Positions 31,918-40,233 of a stretch of DNA of 64,000 nucleotides are shown piece by piece. The stretch is from Pontiella agarivorans (GTDB lineage: Bacteria; Verrucomicrobiota; Kiritimatiellia; Kiritimatiellales; Pontiellaceae), in NCBI RefSeq assembly GCF_034531395.1, contig NZ_JARVCO010000007.1, forward strand, positions 124,001 to 188,000, in the 5' to 3' direction. The notes under the pieces were generated by a model that saw nothing but the letters and a program-made list of their open reading frames with translations, was not told where the DNA came from and searched no databases. The translations under genes were made by a program, and so were the position numbers. Position 1 is the stretch's first letter. Each line of letters starts with the position of its first letter.

Positions 31918-34614
31918 TTAAACCGTAACCATTTCGTTGTCGCCGGCCTCAACGATGTTGTATTTGCCAGCGTGGCGGGCAAGCAGCTCGCCGTAGCGTT
32001 TGGATTTGTTCCAATTCTGGATTTTACTGAAGTAGCCGACCACACGGGTTTCGCCGACGACGTCGGTGGATCCGCATTCCGGGCATTGTTCGAGCAGTCC
32101 GCGGGTTTGGTGCTGACAGTGGTTGCAGAAGGTGAATTCAGGCGAAATGCAGACCTGTGCGGACTGGGTGCGGTAGAAAACCTCCGTCATGAGGTGTGCA
32201 ATGGATTCAGCATTGGGCCGTTCTTCACCGATGAAACAGTGGGTGATGGCACCGGATTCGATCATGCTGTGGTATTTCGCCTGTTCGGTGATGCGGTCGA
32301 CCAGTGATACGTCGGCTTCGGCGGCGAGGTGGATGGAGTTGGTGTAATATTCCGCATCTTCCGGGCCTTTGACGATGTCGGCGGCTTCTTCGGGAAAGTA
32401 GACGAGGTCAGACTTAGCGAGGCGCCGCGCTGCGGATTCGGCCGGAGATTCTTCAAGCGTAAACTTAAGGTTGTGCTTGGCGGCGAGTTTTTTTGCTTTG
32501 CGGTACATGTGGGCCACGATTTTCAGACCGAACCGCTGTGCTTCTCTGCTTTCGTGCAGTTCCTGTCCGATCAGGAATCTGACGGCGTCGTTTACCCCGA
32601 TGAGGCCGAGGATATAGGTGCAGTTTTCGAGATCGACGTAGGGTTTTCCGTCGTTGGCGGTTTTTCCGATCTGCCAGAGCGGGTGGCCGGGTCCCGAGAG
32701 CATCTCAGCGGCTTTGCGTTTTTTCTGCAGGTGGGCATCAACGGCAAGTTCCATGGTACGATCAATCTCGGCGTAGAAATTTTGCACAATATTTCCGCCG
32801 GTTCGGGCTGCGCGGTAGGAGGCTTGCGGAATGTTGATGGTCACATTCTGGAATCCGCAGAAGCGCATGCTTTCCGGATGCTTGAGCATGCGGTTGTCGT
32901 CGATCGTGGTGCGCAGACGGCAACAGGCGGAGAGGGTGACTTCGTCGCGATCGAAAATGAAATAGGTGGAGCCGTTTTTCGAGGCGAGTTCGCAGGCTTC
33001 TTTGAAGATTTCGAACTGGGCGGGATCTTCATAGGTTTCATCGGAAACGTGGAAGTCGCATTTGGGAAATTCGAAGATGCGGCCGTGGGCATCGCCTTCA
33101 GCGAAGACTTGAAGCAGGGCGCGGCAGAAATCCTGTGTTTCCTGGGTGTAGTCGCCATAAGTAACGATGGCTTCGCCGTTTTCGGCGAGCATGGCTGCCA
33201 CATCGGGATCGTAGATTGTGCCTTCACTTTCGTCGGTGATTTCGCGCAGTACCAGGCGTTTTCCGAGGTTTGGATCTTCGTAGTAAAGATCCATGAGCCG
33301 GTTTCCGCCGGCATCGGTTTCCTCGCGCAGTTCTTCGGTCAGTTCCGCAATCGATCCGTCCTGGAGGCGGAGTTGGTAGCGGCCGCCGGGGCCGATGGCC
33401 GGAACGGTTTTCATGTAGGACGGAACTCCGGTGTGAATGTTGAAGTCGAGGAACAGGGTTTGTCCGCCGCGGGAAAAAGCATTCTGGGACCCGTTGAAAA
33501 TCAGTTCCTGGGCAACCTGCTTGAGCTGCTGTGCATCCATGCCGACGAGGAACGGGGCATAGAGGATGTTGATGTAGGCGATGCCGAGTGCCCCGGCATA
33601 GTTGGCCTGCATGGAAGCAAGGAAGGTGTTGAGGTGGCCGGTCAGAACGGAGGCTGAGCGCGCCGGATCGGAGGAGGTGTTGAGGTTGATCAGTCCGTTG
33701 AGTCCGTATTTTTTGACGTATTCGATGGAGTGGGACGAACAGTAGACGCGGGTTGGATAGCCCAGATCGTGTACGTGAATGGCACCGGTGTCGTGAGCAC
33801 GTTTGACGTCCGGACTGAAAATGGTGTCGAGGGCCCACTGCTTCAGGACCAGTTCGGCAATACCCAGGTTTACGGCTTCCGGGTTGTTGTTCACGATGTT
33901 CGAGTTTTCGGTCGATTTGGTGAACATCAGATTTTCCAGGTAATCTTTGGAAACGCGGTAGAGCGAGAGATCGCGAAGCTGCTGGGCATAGCCGCGTTCG
34001 GTCAGTTCGTTATTGACCAGCTCGCGGATGAGCGCGGTGGAAATGATGGTCATATCGCCGCCGATAATGCGGTTTTCGACCGCTTTGGCGACATTGATGG
34101 CCACTTCGACCGAGAGGTCGGTTTTGTCGAGAATCTGTTTAACAATGCGTTTTCGGTCCCACGGAAGATTGACATTTTTTGAAGAAGATTCCACCAGAAG
34201 AAGGGCGGCGTCGGTGACATCGACAGCAGCGGAATCGGTTCCGCGTACACGGATGTTGCGACGGGCAATTTCGCGTTGTTTGCGGTAGCGCTTATAGGTT
34301 GCGACGACGAGGGTTTCGCCCTGTTCGGCCAGTGTGATTTCCACGAGGTCCTGCACATCTTCAATTTTGGGAATGCGTTTTCCGTTTTCGTCGGCATGCA
34401 CATAAAATTCGCTGTTCGGATTGTTCAGCTGCTGCAGTACCAGATCGGCTGTTTTCGAGTCCAGCCCTTCGTTTTTTTCACTGCCTTGTTTGCGTGCAAC
34501 GTCTTCAACGGCGCGGTCGATGGCGCGCTCGATTTTCTGCCCGCTGAATGGAACAATGAGTCCTGAACGTTTCTGAAAACCGTCAAATGCGGTGTTGGGT
34601 CTTTCCCCCGGCAT
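31918..34614 (-). CDS. nrdD: Anaerobic (class III) ribonucleoside-triphosphate reductase
   Basis: Makes deoxyribonucleotides without oxygen using a glycyl radical. The 898 residues start with an ATP-cone (LIVPFSGQKIERAIDRAVEDV), a further cone-like segment near residue 150, then the reductase barrel (ACCRLRTT; HVHDLGYP). The C-terminal zinc site is CISPEFTFCNHC with CPECG, and the radical Gly is in RVVGYFSKIQNW. It is at the head of an operon with the redoxin and nrdG. A promoter with candidate NrdR boxes lies upstream. Start ATG 34614, with GGGGGA seven bases before. Confidence 0.95.
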   Translation of the reverse strand: MPGERPNTAFDGFQKRSGLIVPFSGQKIERAIDRAVEDVARKQGSEKNEGLDSKTADLVLQQLNNPNSEFYVHADENGKRIPKIEDVQDLVEITLAEQGETLVVATYKRYRKQREIARRNIRVRGTDSAAVDVTDAALLLVESSSKNVNLPWDRKRIVKQILDKTDLSVEVAINVAKAVENRIIGGDMTIISTALIRELVNNELTERGYAQQLRDLSLYRVSKDYLENLMFTKSTENSNIVNNNPEAVNLGIAELVLKQWALDTIFSPDVKRAHDTGAIHVHDLGYPTRVYCSSHSIEYVKKYGLNGLINLNTSSDPARSASVLTGHLNTFLASMQANYAGALGIAYINILYAPFLVGMDAQQLKQVAQELIFNGSQNAFSRGGQTLFLDFNIHTGVPSYMKTVPAIGPGGRYQLRLQDGSIAELTEELREETDAGGNRLMDLYYEDPNLGKRLVLREITDESEGTIYDPDVAAMLAENGEAIVTYGDYTQETQDFCRALLQVFAEGDAHGRIFEFPKCDFHVSDETYEDPAQFEIFKEACELASKNGSTYFIFDRDEVTLSACCRLRTTIDDNRMLKHPESMRFCGFQNVTINIPQASYRAARTGGNIVQNFYAEIDRTMELAVDAHLQKKRKAAEMLSGPGHPLWQIGKTANDGKPYVDLENCTYILGLIGVNDAVRFLIGQELHESREAQRFGLKIVAHMYRKAKKLAAKHNLKFTLEESPAESAARRLAKSDLVYFPEEAADIVKGPEDAEYYTNSIHLAAEADVSLVDRITEQAKYHSMIESGAITHCFIGEERPNAESIAHLMTEVFYRTQSAQVCISPEFTFCNHCQHQTRGLLEQCPECGSTDVVGETRVVGYFSKIQNWNKSKRYGELLARHAGKYNIVEAGDNEMVTV

Positions 34615-34683
34615 GATTTTTCCCCCTGCATTGTTGTGTATTAAGGTCTCTGTGCGGCAGTTTCTGCCAGATTTCGAGAAAAT

Positions 34684-34713
34684 AAATTACGCAAGTAAGA
34701 GTGTCGTTGTCAA
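34684..34713 (-). promoter_or_regulatory. Promoter of the nrdD operon
   Basis: On the minus strand, TTGACA (34713-34708), an 18-base spacer and TAATTT (34689-34684), about 70 bases before the nrdD start. Confidence 0.65.
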
Positions 34714-34721
34714 GGGGGGTA

Positions 34722-34779
34722 TACCATATATTGTGGTTAAAAGGTAAAAAATGCTAAATACCTAGTAAAGTATGGTATT
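34722..34779 (-). promoter_or_regulatory. Candidate NrdR box pair upstream of nrdD
   Basis: ACCACAATATATGGTA (34737-34722, minus strand) resembles the NrdR box consensus ACACWATATATWGTGT. A second AT-rich inverted repeat, ATACC/GGTAT at 34759-34779, lies about 40 bases away. NrdR boxes come in pairs about three helical turns apart; here the spacing is nearer four turns and both sites are upstream of the -35. Tentative. Confidence 0.45.
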
Positions 34780-34860
34780 TTCAATTTTTGGTATCGGGAT
34801 GGCTTTGAACTTGCTTATATCCGGTTGGTGCTCCCTGCTTATTGAAAAGGAGAAGGTTTT

Positions 34861-35433
34861 ATGTTGCCCAATTGGTTGAGTTTCGTTGATGCGGCTTATG
34901 TGCTGATCGTCTGTCTGTTTGCATGGGGCGGTTTGCAAAAAGGTTTTGCCGCACAGGTGGCCCATGTGATCACCTTTGTGGCCGTGGGCGCATTGCTTTA
35001 TTTTGCTTATCCATTCTGCTTCGTATATTTCGGGCGTATTTTCCGGAATCTGGAAGAGACCTATCTAATGTGGATTCTGCTGTGCCTGCTGCTGTTGGCG
35101 GGAGCGGGGATTTTTGTGCTGTTCAGTAAAATTCTGGCTGCGGTTTTGAAGTCGAATGTATCCGATGCCGCCGACGCGGGTTGGGGTACTGTGCTCGGAC
35201 TGATCCACGGGGCTCTGTTTGGACTGATTGCATTGATTATTCTGGTGATGGTTGACCGTACGGGCGGATCGTACGACAAGCTTCGTATGAAATCCTATGT
35301 CGGGAAAACCGTATGTCATAAAATTGTGCCGCGCATTCAACCGCGTTTAACGACGCTGTATGAAAACAAAATCAGGGACTGGAAGGCGGAACTGCTCCGG
35401 CGTGAAGAAGCCGCAAGTGAAGTGGATATGTAA
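34861..35433 (+). CDS. CvpA family membrane protein
   Basis: A 190-residue protein with four hydrophobic helices and a charged C-terminal tail. FVDAAYVLIVCLFAWGGLQKGFAAQVAHVITFVAVGALLYF matches the N-terminal CvpA (colicin V production) region, and DAGWGTVLGLIHGALFGLIALIIL matches its last helix. CvpA proteins are envelope proteins of unclear biochemical role, linked to envelope stress tolerance. GGAG precedes the ATG. A decayed dispersed palindrome is at 35039, read as FRNLE. Confidence 0.85.
   Translation: MLPNWLSFVDAAYVLIVCLFAWGGLQKGFAAQVAHVITFVAVGALLYFAYPFCFVYFGRIFRNLEETYLMWILLCLLLLAGAGIFVLFSKILAAVLKSNVSDAADAGWGTVLGLIHGALFGLIALIILVMVDRTGGSYDKLRMKSYVGKTVCHKIVPRIQPRLTTLYENKIRDWKAELLRREEAASEVDM
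35039..35057. repeat. Dispersed palindrome, one mismatch, in the cvpA-like gene
   Basis: TTTTCCG-GAATC-TGGAAGA, read FRNLE. Confidence 0.55.
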
Positions 35434-35453
35434 TTCGGCCGATTTTCGACGGT

Positions 35454-35762
35454 TCATGAATAATCGGGAGTACTGTTTTTCTGTTTTTCCCGTGTCTGCA
35501 GAATCTTCAGGAAATGCAGTTGGGTTTCATACTTGGTCATTACCACCAGCGAGATGATCGCCAGTGCAAGAGAAAGAATGCAGAGCGTAGTGCGTGCAAT
35601 AAGTGCGGTATAAAGCATGCAGAGCATTCCGATGAGGAAGAGGCACAGATATACATTACGCCGAATGCTGATCCTTTTTTTCCAGCGCGCGCGCATCGTT
35701 TTGTCGAACGCTTCGTGCATGAAGCGCTCACTGTCAAATTTTTCCAGTTTCGGTAGATTCAT
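35454..35762 (-). CDS. Small two-helix membrane protein, unknown
   Basis: Not recognised. 102 residues: a charged N-terminus (about 35 residues), two hydrophobic helices (VYLCLFLIGMLCMLYTALIA and LCILSLALAIISLVVM) and a charged tail. GGAGAGGA lies upstream of the ATG, which supports a real gene. Convergent with the cvpA-like gene. Confidence 0.65.
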   Translation of the reverse strand: MNLPKLEKFDSERFMHEAFDKTMRARWKKRISIRRNVYLCLFLIGMLCMLYTALIARTTLCILSLALAIISLVVMTKYETQLHFLKILQTREKQKNSTPDYS

Positions 35763-35897
35763 CGGGTCCTCTCCAGCTTGTTTAAAAAGCGATTTTTGTG
35801 CCAGTCAGGCAGCAGGCGTAAAATTCCGCCCCTCAGGATTGAGGGGGATGCAAGGTTCCGGTATGTCTATAGCCAGTTTTAATTTCGGAGAACCATC

Positions 35898-36623
35898 ATG
35901 CTCAAACACACTTTATCCCTGCTTTTCATCGCAACTCTTTTGGCGGGATGCCATAGCTACAGTCCAGCGCAATACGGAGCTGATTTTTCCGCGGATGCCG
36001 CCATCGAGGCTCGTCCGCTGTCGGAAGCCGGTGGGGCGGGTTTGCCGGAGCAGATGCTGATCTGGACCGGGTCGATTTCCATTGAAGTGGTGAGCATCAC
36101 GAATGCTTCTGCGCAGATTACCGTGCAGGCCGAAGCTGCCGGCGGCTATATTGAATCGACGAGCCGGTATGAGTCCGGTGAGGGACCGACCGCCACCATG
36201 GTCGTTCGTATTCCGGCTGACCGGCTGGGCGGCATGGTGGATTCAATGGGCAGCCTGGGTGAAGTGACCGCGCAGAGTCTGTCTTCGCAGGATGTAACCG
36301 AGCTCTATATCGATATGCAGGCCCGTCTCGGCACCAAGAAAAAACTGCGTGACCGGTTGCAGAACCTGTTAGATCGCGCCGACGAAGTGAAAGATATTCT
36401 GGCCATTGAAAAGGAGCTGACCCGTCTGCAGGCAGATATCGATTCCATGACTGCCCGTCTCAAGGCCATGAAGGGAAAGGTGGATTATGCATCGCTTACG
36501 GTTCAGCTGAAGGCCCTGAAGCATGAAAAAGTGCTCGGTCCGCTCGGTTATGTATGGAAGGGTGCTGAATGGTGTGTCACCAAATTGTTTGTCTGGAAGG
36601 ATGAAACGTACGAACAGCAGTAA
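35898..36623 (+). CDS. DUF4349 lipoprotein
   Basis: A 241-residue lipoprotein: signal with lipobox LLAGC (Cys about 18), then the DUF4349 domain (LIWTGSISIEVVSITNASAQITVQAEAAGGYIES, VRIPADRLGGMVDSMGSLGEVTAQSLSSQDVT, DMQARLGTKKKLRDRLQNLL) with a helical hairpin near residues 140-190. The family's C-terminal membrane helix is not obvious, so it is probably anchored only by lipid. Function unknown. Three bases before dnaG. Confidence 0.88.
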   Translation: MLKHTLSLLFIATLLAGCHSYSPAQYGADFSADAAIEARPLSEAGGAGLPEQMLIWTGSISIEVVSITNASAQITVQAEAAGGYIESTSRYESGEGPTATMVVRIPADRLGGMVDSMGSLGEVTAQSLSSQDVTELYIDMQARLGTKKKLRDRLQNLLDRADEVKDILAIEKELTRLQADIDSMTARLKAMKGKVDYASLTVQLKALKHEKVLGPLGYVWKGAEWCVTKLFVWKDETYEQQ

Positions 36624-36626
36624 ATT

Positions 36627-38456
36627 ATGGCCATGATTCCCAAAGAGCAGATCGAGGAAATTCGTGCACGATGCAATATTGTGGACGTGGTGGGAGCGTA
36701 CCTGCCCGAACTGCGTCGCCGCGGCTCGACCTATAAGTGCTGCTGCCCTTTTCATAAGGAAAAGACGCCGTCGTTTACGGTCAATGATGCCCGTCAGATT
36801 TTTCACTGTTTCGGCTGTGGTGCAGGTGGGGATGTCTTCAAGTTTGTCATGGATTATGAAAAGGTTGATTTTGTGACGGCGGTGAAGATTCTGGCCGAGC
36901 GCGTCGGCGTGGAAATTGTGTATGAAGGGGGGCAGCCCGACAAAAGCGGAAATAAAGATGTGCTGTTTAAACTGCATACCGATGCCGCCGCCTTTTATCA
37001 TCGTATATTGACCGACAGCCCGGATGGCGAGGAAGCCCGGCGCTACATGGAAGAGCGCGACTTGCCGATGGAAATTATCAGAGAATGGCAGATCGGTTAT
37101 GCGCCGCAGGGCTGGGAGGAGCTTCGTTCGCGGGCGAAGAAAAAGGGATATACAGACGAGCAGCTCGAAGCGGCCGGCCTGGTAGTGCCTTCCGACCGTA
37201 ACGGAAAAAAGAGTTTCTACGACCGTTTCCGCAGTCGTGTCATGTTTCCCATCTGCGATCAGATGGGGCGGGTCATCGGTTTTTCCGGCCGCATCATGAA
37301 TAAGGCCGAAAAAACCGCAAAATATGTGAACAGTCCGGAAACTTTACTCTTCAAAAAAAACCGGGTGCTGTTCGGGTTTGATAAAGCGCGAAAACCCATC
37401 GTTGAGTCGCGACAGGCGATTGTGGTGGAAGGGCAGATTGATGCCATCCGGTGCCATCAGGCCGGCCTTGATAATGTGGTGGCTTCGCAGGGCACCGCGC
37501 TTACCGACAACCATGCCAAAATGATCAAACGCTATGCCGACGAAGTGGTGCTGGTGCTCGATGCCGATGCCGCCGGCGTGAAGGCTGCGTTGGCTTCCTC
37601 CGAAATCTTTATCGCCAACGAGTTGAGTGTTCGCGTGGTGACGCTTCCCGAAAAAGAGGATCCGGATTCATTGATTAAGAACAGCGGCCGGGACGTCCTG
37701 ATTAAACTGGTTGAGGAAGCACCCGGCGCGCTGGATTTTCTGATTGATGCTTTCCAACGTTCGGAAAATATAAAAACGGAAGCCGGGAGGATGCGTGTTG
37801 TGAAGGCGGTACTCAACCTGATCAGTCATTGTCCTTCCGCCGCACGGCGTGATCCGATGATTCGTGGGGCTTCGGACCGGCTGAATATTTCTCCATTGGC
37901 TTTGAACCAGGATTTGGGGCGCATTAAGCCGCAGCAACGCAGTGGAAAGAAAAAAGAGGAACCGGCTGCTGTACCGAAAGTGCCGCAGAAAACCTATCCG
38001 CGACAGGAGACGGCGTTGCTGGAGCTGCTGGTTCACCACTATCGCGAGGTTCATCCGCTGGTGCACGATTTCCTGCCGACGGAGCATCTCACGGATCCCA
38101 CCTGCCGGCATTTGGTCGAAGTGCTCATGCTTGATCCGCCGGAAACGCTGACCGAAGCCTTTCATGAATTTTCAGAACCGGAGCAGAAAATTATCAGCCG
38201 GGTGCAGGTGGAGGAATCGCGGAAAATCGATGTGGAAACGCTGCCGCTGGAACTGGCGCAGCGTTATATCCTGCTTTTCTGGAAACGGTCTCTGGAGCGC
38301 GAACAGCAGGTGCTTGCCCGGCGGACCGATATGACCAACGAAGAGCGGTTCAGAGAGACCACCCGTATTAAGCATGACCTTTATGCTCTTTCCAAAGGGT
38401 GGAGCGAGGCGCGCCCGATGCTCGAGGCGCGTCTGCACAAAGACGTGGAATTTTAA
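36627..38456 (+). CDS. dnaG: DNA primase
   Basis: Makes RNA primers for replication at the fork. The N-terminal CHC2-type zinc finger is CCPFH (C40, H43) and FHCFGCGAGG (about 61-66). The TOPRIM core contains VVEGQIDAIRCHQAG, VASQGTALT and VLVLDADAAGVKAA. The C-terminal helicase-interacting region is present but diverged, and total length (609) is normal. dnaG often precedes rpoD; here it follows a lipoprotein gene and is followed by a small membrane protein gene. Decayed dispersed palindromes at 37750 and near 38390. Confidence 0.96.
   Translation: MAMIPKEQIEEIRARCNIVDVVGAYLPELRRRGSTYKCCCPFHKEKTPSFTVNDARQIFHCFGCGAGGDVFKFVMDYEKVDFVTAVKILAERVGVEIVYEGGQPDKSGNKDVLFKLHTDAAAFYHRILTDSPDGEEARRYMEERDLPMEIIREWQIGYAPQGWEELRSRAKKKGYTDEQLEAAGLVVPSDRNGKKSFYDRFRSRVMFPICDQMGRVIGFSGRIMNKAEKTAKYVNSPETLLFKKNRVLFGFDKARKPIVESRQAIVVEGQIDAIRCHQAGLDNVVASQGTALTDNHAKMIKRYADEVVLVLDADAAGVKAALASSEIFIANELSVRVVTLPEKEDPDSLIKNSGRDVLIKLVEEAPGALDFLIDAFQRSENIKTEAGRMRVVKAVLNLISHCPSAARRDPMIRGASDRLNISPLALNQDLGRIKPQQRSGKKKEEPAAVPKVPQKTYPRQETALLELLVHHYREVHPLVHDFLPTEHLTDPTCRHLVEVLMLDPPETLTEAFHEFSEPEQKIISRVQVEESRKIDVETLPLELAQRYILLFWKRSLEREQQVLARRTDMTNEERFRETTRIKHDLYALSKGWSEARPMLEARLHKDVEF
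37750..37768. repeat. Dispersed palindrome, one mismatch, in dnaG
   Basis: CTTTCCA-ACGTT-CGGAAAA, read FQRSE. Confidence 0.5.
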
Positions 38457-38576
38457 TGATTTATGGTTTCTATTTTTCGTGCTGAAAATAAATCGGCATT
38501 TTGATGCACAATAATTTTTCAGGCCTCCCGTTATTCATGCAGCTAAAGAAACTGTATTGAAACTGGAGACTGAAAA

Positions 38577-38798
38577 ATGAAAAACCGTAGAAGAAAATAT
38601 ACCGTTCAGCCCATATCGTCTAAGGGCGAGTCTAAAGTAATTACCCGTCCCGTCCAGACGCCGGAGCGTAACCTTCCGGGGCATCCGATTGCGGTTGCTA
38701 TCGTGATTGCAGGCCTGCTGGTCGTTGTGCTCGGGGTTACCCTTTCCAATATTGAGGTAACGACCGCTTCCACCGCCAGCTGGAATCTGTTCGGTTGA
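38577..38798 (+). CDS. Small single-helix membrane protein, unknown
   Basis: Not recognised. 73 residues: a basic N-terminus (KNRRRKYTV), one membrane helix (PIAVAIVIAGLLVVVLGVTL) and a short polar end. GGAGA lies upstream of the ATG. Confidence 0.6.
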   Translation: MKNRRRKYTVQPISSKGESKVITRPVQTPERNLPGHPIAVAIVIAGLLVVVLGVTLSNIEVTTASTASWNLFG

Positions 38799-38990
38799 TT
38801 GTATGAGAACTCCCGGGGATATATTGAATTGCTGAAACGGGGCTCTGTTCCGTGGATCATGATAGCGCTACACGGCGCAGAGCGACGTTCTGCACAAAAA
38901 ATAAAACCGGTTTCTCTCGATCTGTACGAATGGCGGCATAGTGCATCAGCGCCGGTTCCGGGGATTGTAAATACGGGAGCTGCTCCCATC
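38799..38990. other. Stretch without a recognised gene
   Basis: No ribosome site, tRNA signature or family match was found between the small membrane protein gene and the terminator at 38991. A reading frame of 100 codons exists from 38799 but shows no family resemblance. Confidence 0.5.
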
Positions 38991-39017
38991 AAAAAAAGCC
39001 CCGGCCATGCCGGAGCT
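38991..39017 (-). terminator. Terminator of the Sel1-repeat gene
   Basis: Read on the minus strand: AGCTCCGGC-ATG-GCCGGGGCT followed by a T-run (AAAAAAA at 38991-38997 on the plus strand). 9-bp stem with one mismatch, about 80 bases after the gene's stop. Confidence 0.85.
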
Positions 39018-39097
39018 TCAGACTTCATCAACTTAAAAGTTGGTGCGGCGTTATCGGCCCGGAAAAAGAATTTACATCCTTTTCTGGGCTTTGCGGC

Positions 39098-40060
39098 TTA
39101 GCTTTCGCGGCCGCGCAAGGGGGTTTCGTTTTCGCTGGCTTTGGCTTTCCAGACTGCGGCTTCTTCGGGATTCCGTTTAACTCCGTTTCCGCTGGAGAGG
39201 CAGATGGACAGGTTATACATGGCTTCCGCGCACCCGGCCTCGGCTCCCATGCGGTAGTACTCGACGGCTTTGACCATGTCCTGCTGTACGCCCAGACCCC
39301 GCTCATAGCAGACTCCGAGATTATGCATGGAATCGGGATCGCCTTCCTTGACGGCTTTTCTGATGAGGCTGATGCCGGCAACCATATCCTGATTCACCCC
39401 TTTACCCATCATATAGCAGGCCCCCAGTTTTCCGGTTGCGGCCACCGACCCGGCGGTTGACGCTTTCTGGTACCAATCCACACCGAGTTTTTCATTCTTC
39501 TTTATGCCGTTTTTGCCTTTGGCATAGGAACGGGCCACATAATACATGGAATCGATGTTGCCCTGTGCAGCGAGTTGCAGATGAAGCTGAAAGGCTCTTG
39601 CCGGGTCCTTGTCGACCCCGACCCCGATTTCCAGCAGACCCGCCATAATGGTCATGGCATCGATATTTCCGGCTTCCACTTCCGAATCCAGCAGTTGAAT
39701 GGCTGTGTCCGGCGACGGTGTGGTGCCGATACCCTGCAGATAAAAAATCGAAATATAGGCTTTTGCTTTTGAGGAGCCGGCATCGGCCGCCCGCTTGATC
39801 CAGCTGAATCCCAGTTCTTCGTCCCGGTCAACGCCGGTGCCGTAGGTATAGCAGGTGCTGAGTTCCATCATGGCCCCGGCATGACCGCTTTCTGCTGCAG
39901 TTGTCAGCACTTCAACGGCCTGGGCCTGATCGGTATCTAGCAGGGCGATGCCTTTGTTATAAAGGGTTTTCGGATCCTGTGTTCCCCCGCCGCAACCGGT
40001 GAGTAGCAGAATCAGACTCGTGCTGCCGATCAGATTTCTTAACAGTGTTTTTCCATTCAT
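39098..40060 (-). CDS. Sel1-repeat lipoprotein
   Basis: A 320-residue lipoprotein: signal with lipobox LLTGC, then seven or so Sel1-like repeats of about 36 residues (for example GHAGAMMELSTCYTYGTGVDRDEELGFSWIKRAADAG and DPDSMHNLGVCYERGLGVQQDMVKAVEYYRMGAEAG). Sel1 repeats form an alpha-solenoid for protein binding. Likely attached to a membrane facing the periplasm; partner unknown. AGGTAA precedes the ATG. Confidence 0.9.
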   Translation of the reverse strand: MNGKTLLRNLIGSTSLILLLTGCGGGTQDPKTLYNKGIALLDTDQAQAVEVLTTAAESGHAGAMMELSTCYTYGTGVDRDEELGFSWIKRAADAGSSKAKAYISIFYLQGIGTTPSPDTAIQLLDSEVEAGNIDAMTIMAGLLEIGVGVDKDPARAFQLHLQLAAQGNIDSMYYVARSYAKGKNGIKKNEKLGVDWYQKASTAGSVAATGKLGACYMMGKGVNQDMVAGISLIRKAVKEGDPDSMHNLGVCYERGLGVQQDMVKAVEYYRMGAEAGCAEAMYNLSICLSSGNGVKRNPEEAAVWKAKASENETPLRGRES

Positions 40061-40146
40061 ACCGTTACCTATAGCTGACCAGGCAATAGACTTTCAAGTC
40101 AGGGCGGTATGGAATTTTCCTTAGGCCTTTCCCTGCATGGCATTAC

Positions 40147-40175
40147 TTGCATATCGGGCAGGCAAGCAGTATAAA
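40147..40175 (+). promoter_or_regulatory. Likely promoter of alaS
   Basis: TTGCAT (40147-40152), 17-base spacer, TATAAA (40170-40175), about 58 bases before the start. Confidence 0.55.
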
Positions 40176-40233
40176 GTGCGCTTTTTCCGCCGGATGAATT
40201 CCGGCACACTCATTTTAGAAAGCAGGGAATGCC

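Noticed and set aside
33928-33950. TTTTCCAGG...CTTTGGAAA in nrdD as a palindrome copy
   Set aside because: The arms are nine bases apart, not five. A similar nine-base case near 49423 was rejected too.
38799-39097. Structured RNA or tRNA in the gap before the Sel1-repeat gene
   Set aside because: No T-loop signature or conserved riboswitch elements; the only clear structure is the minus-strand terminator at 38991.
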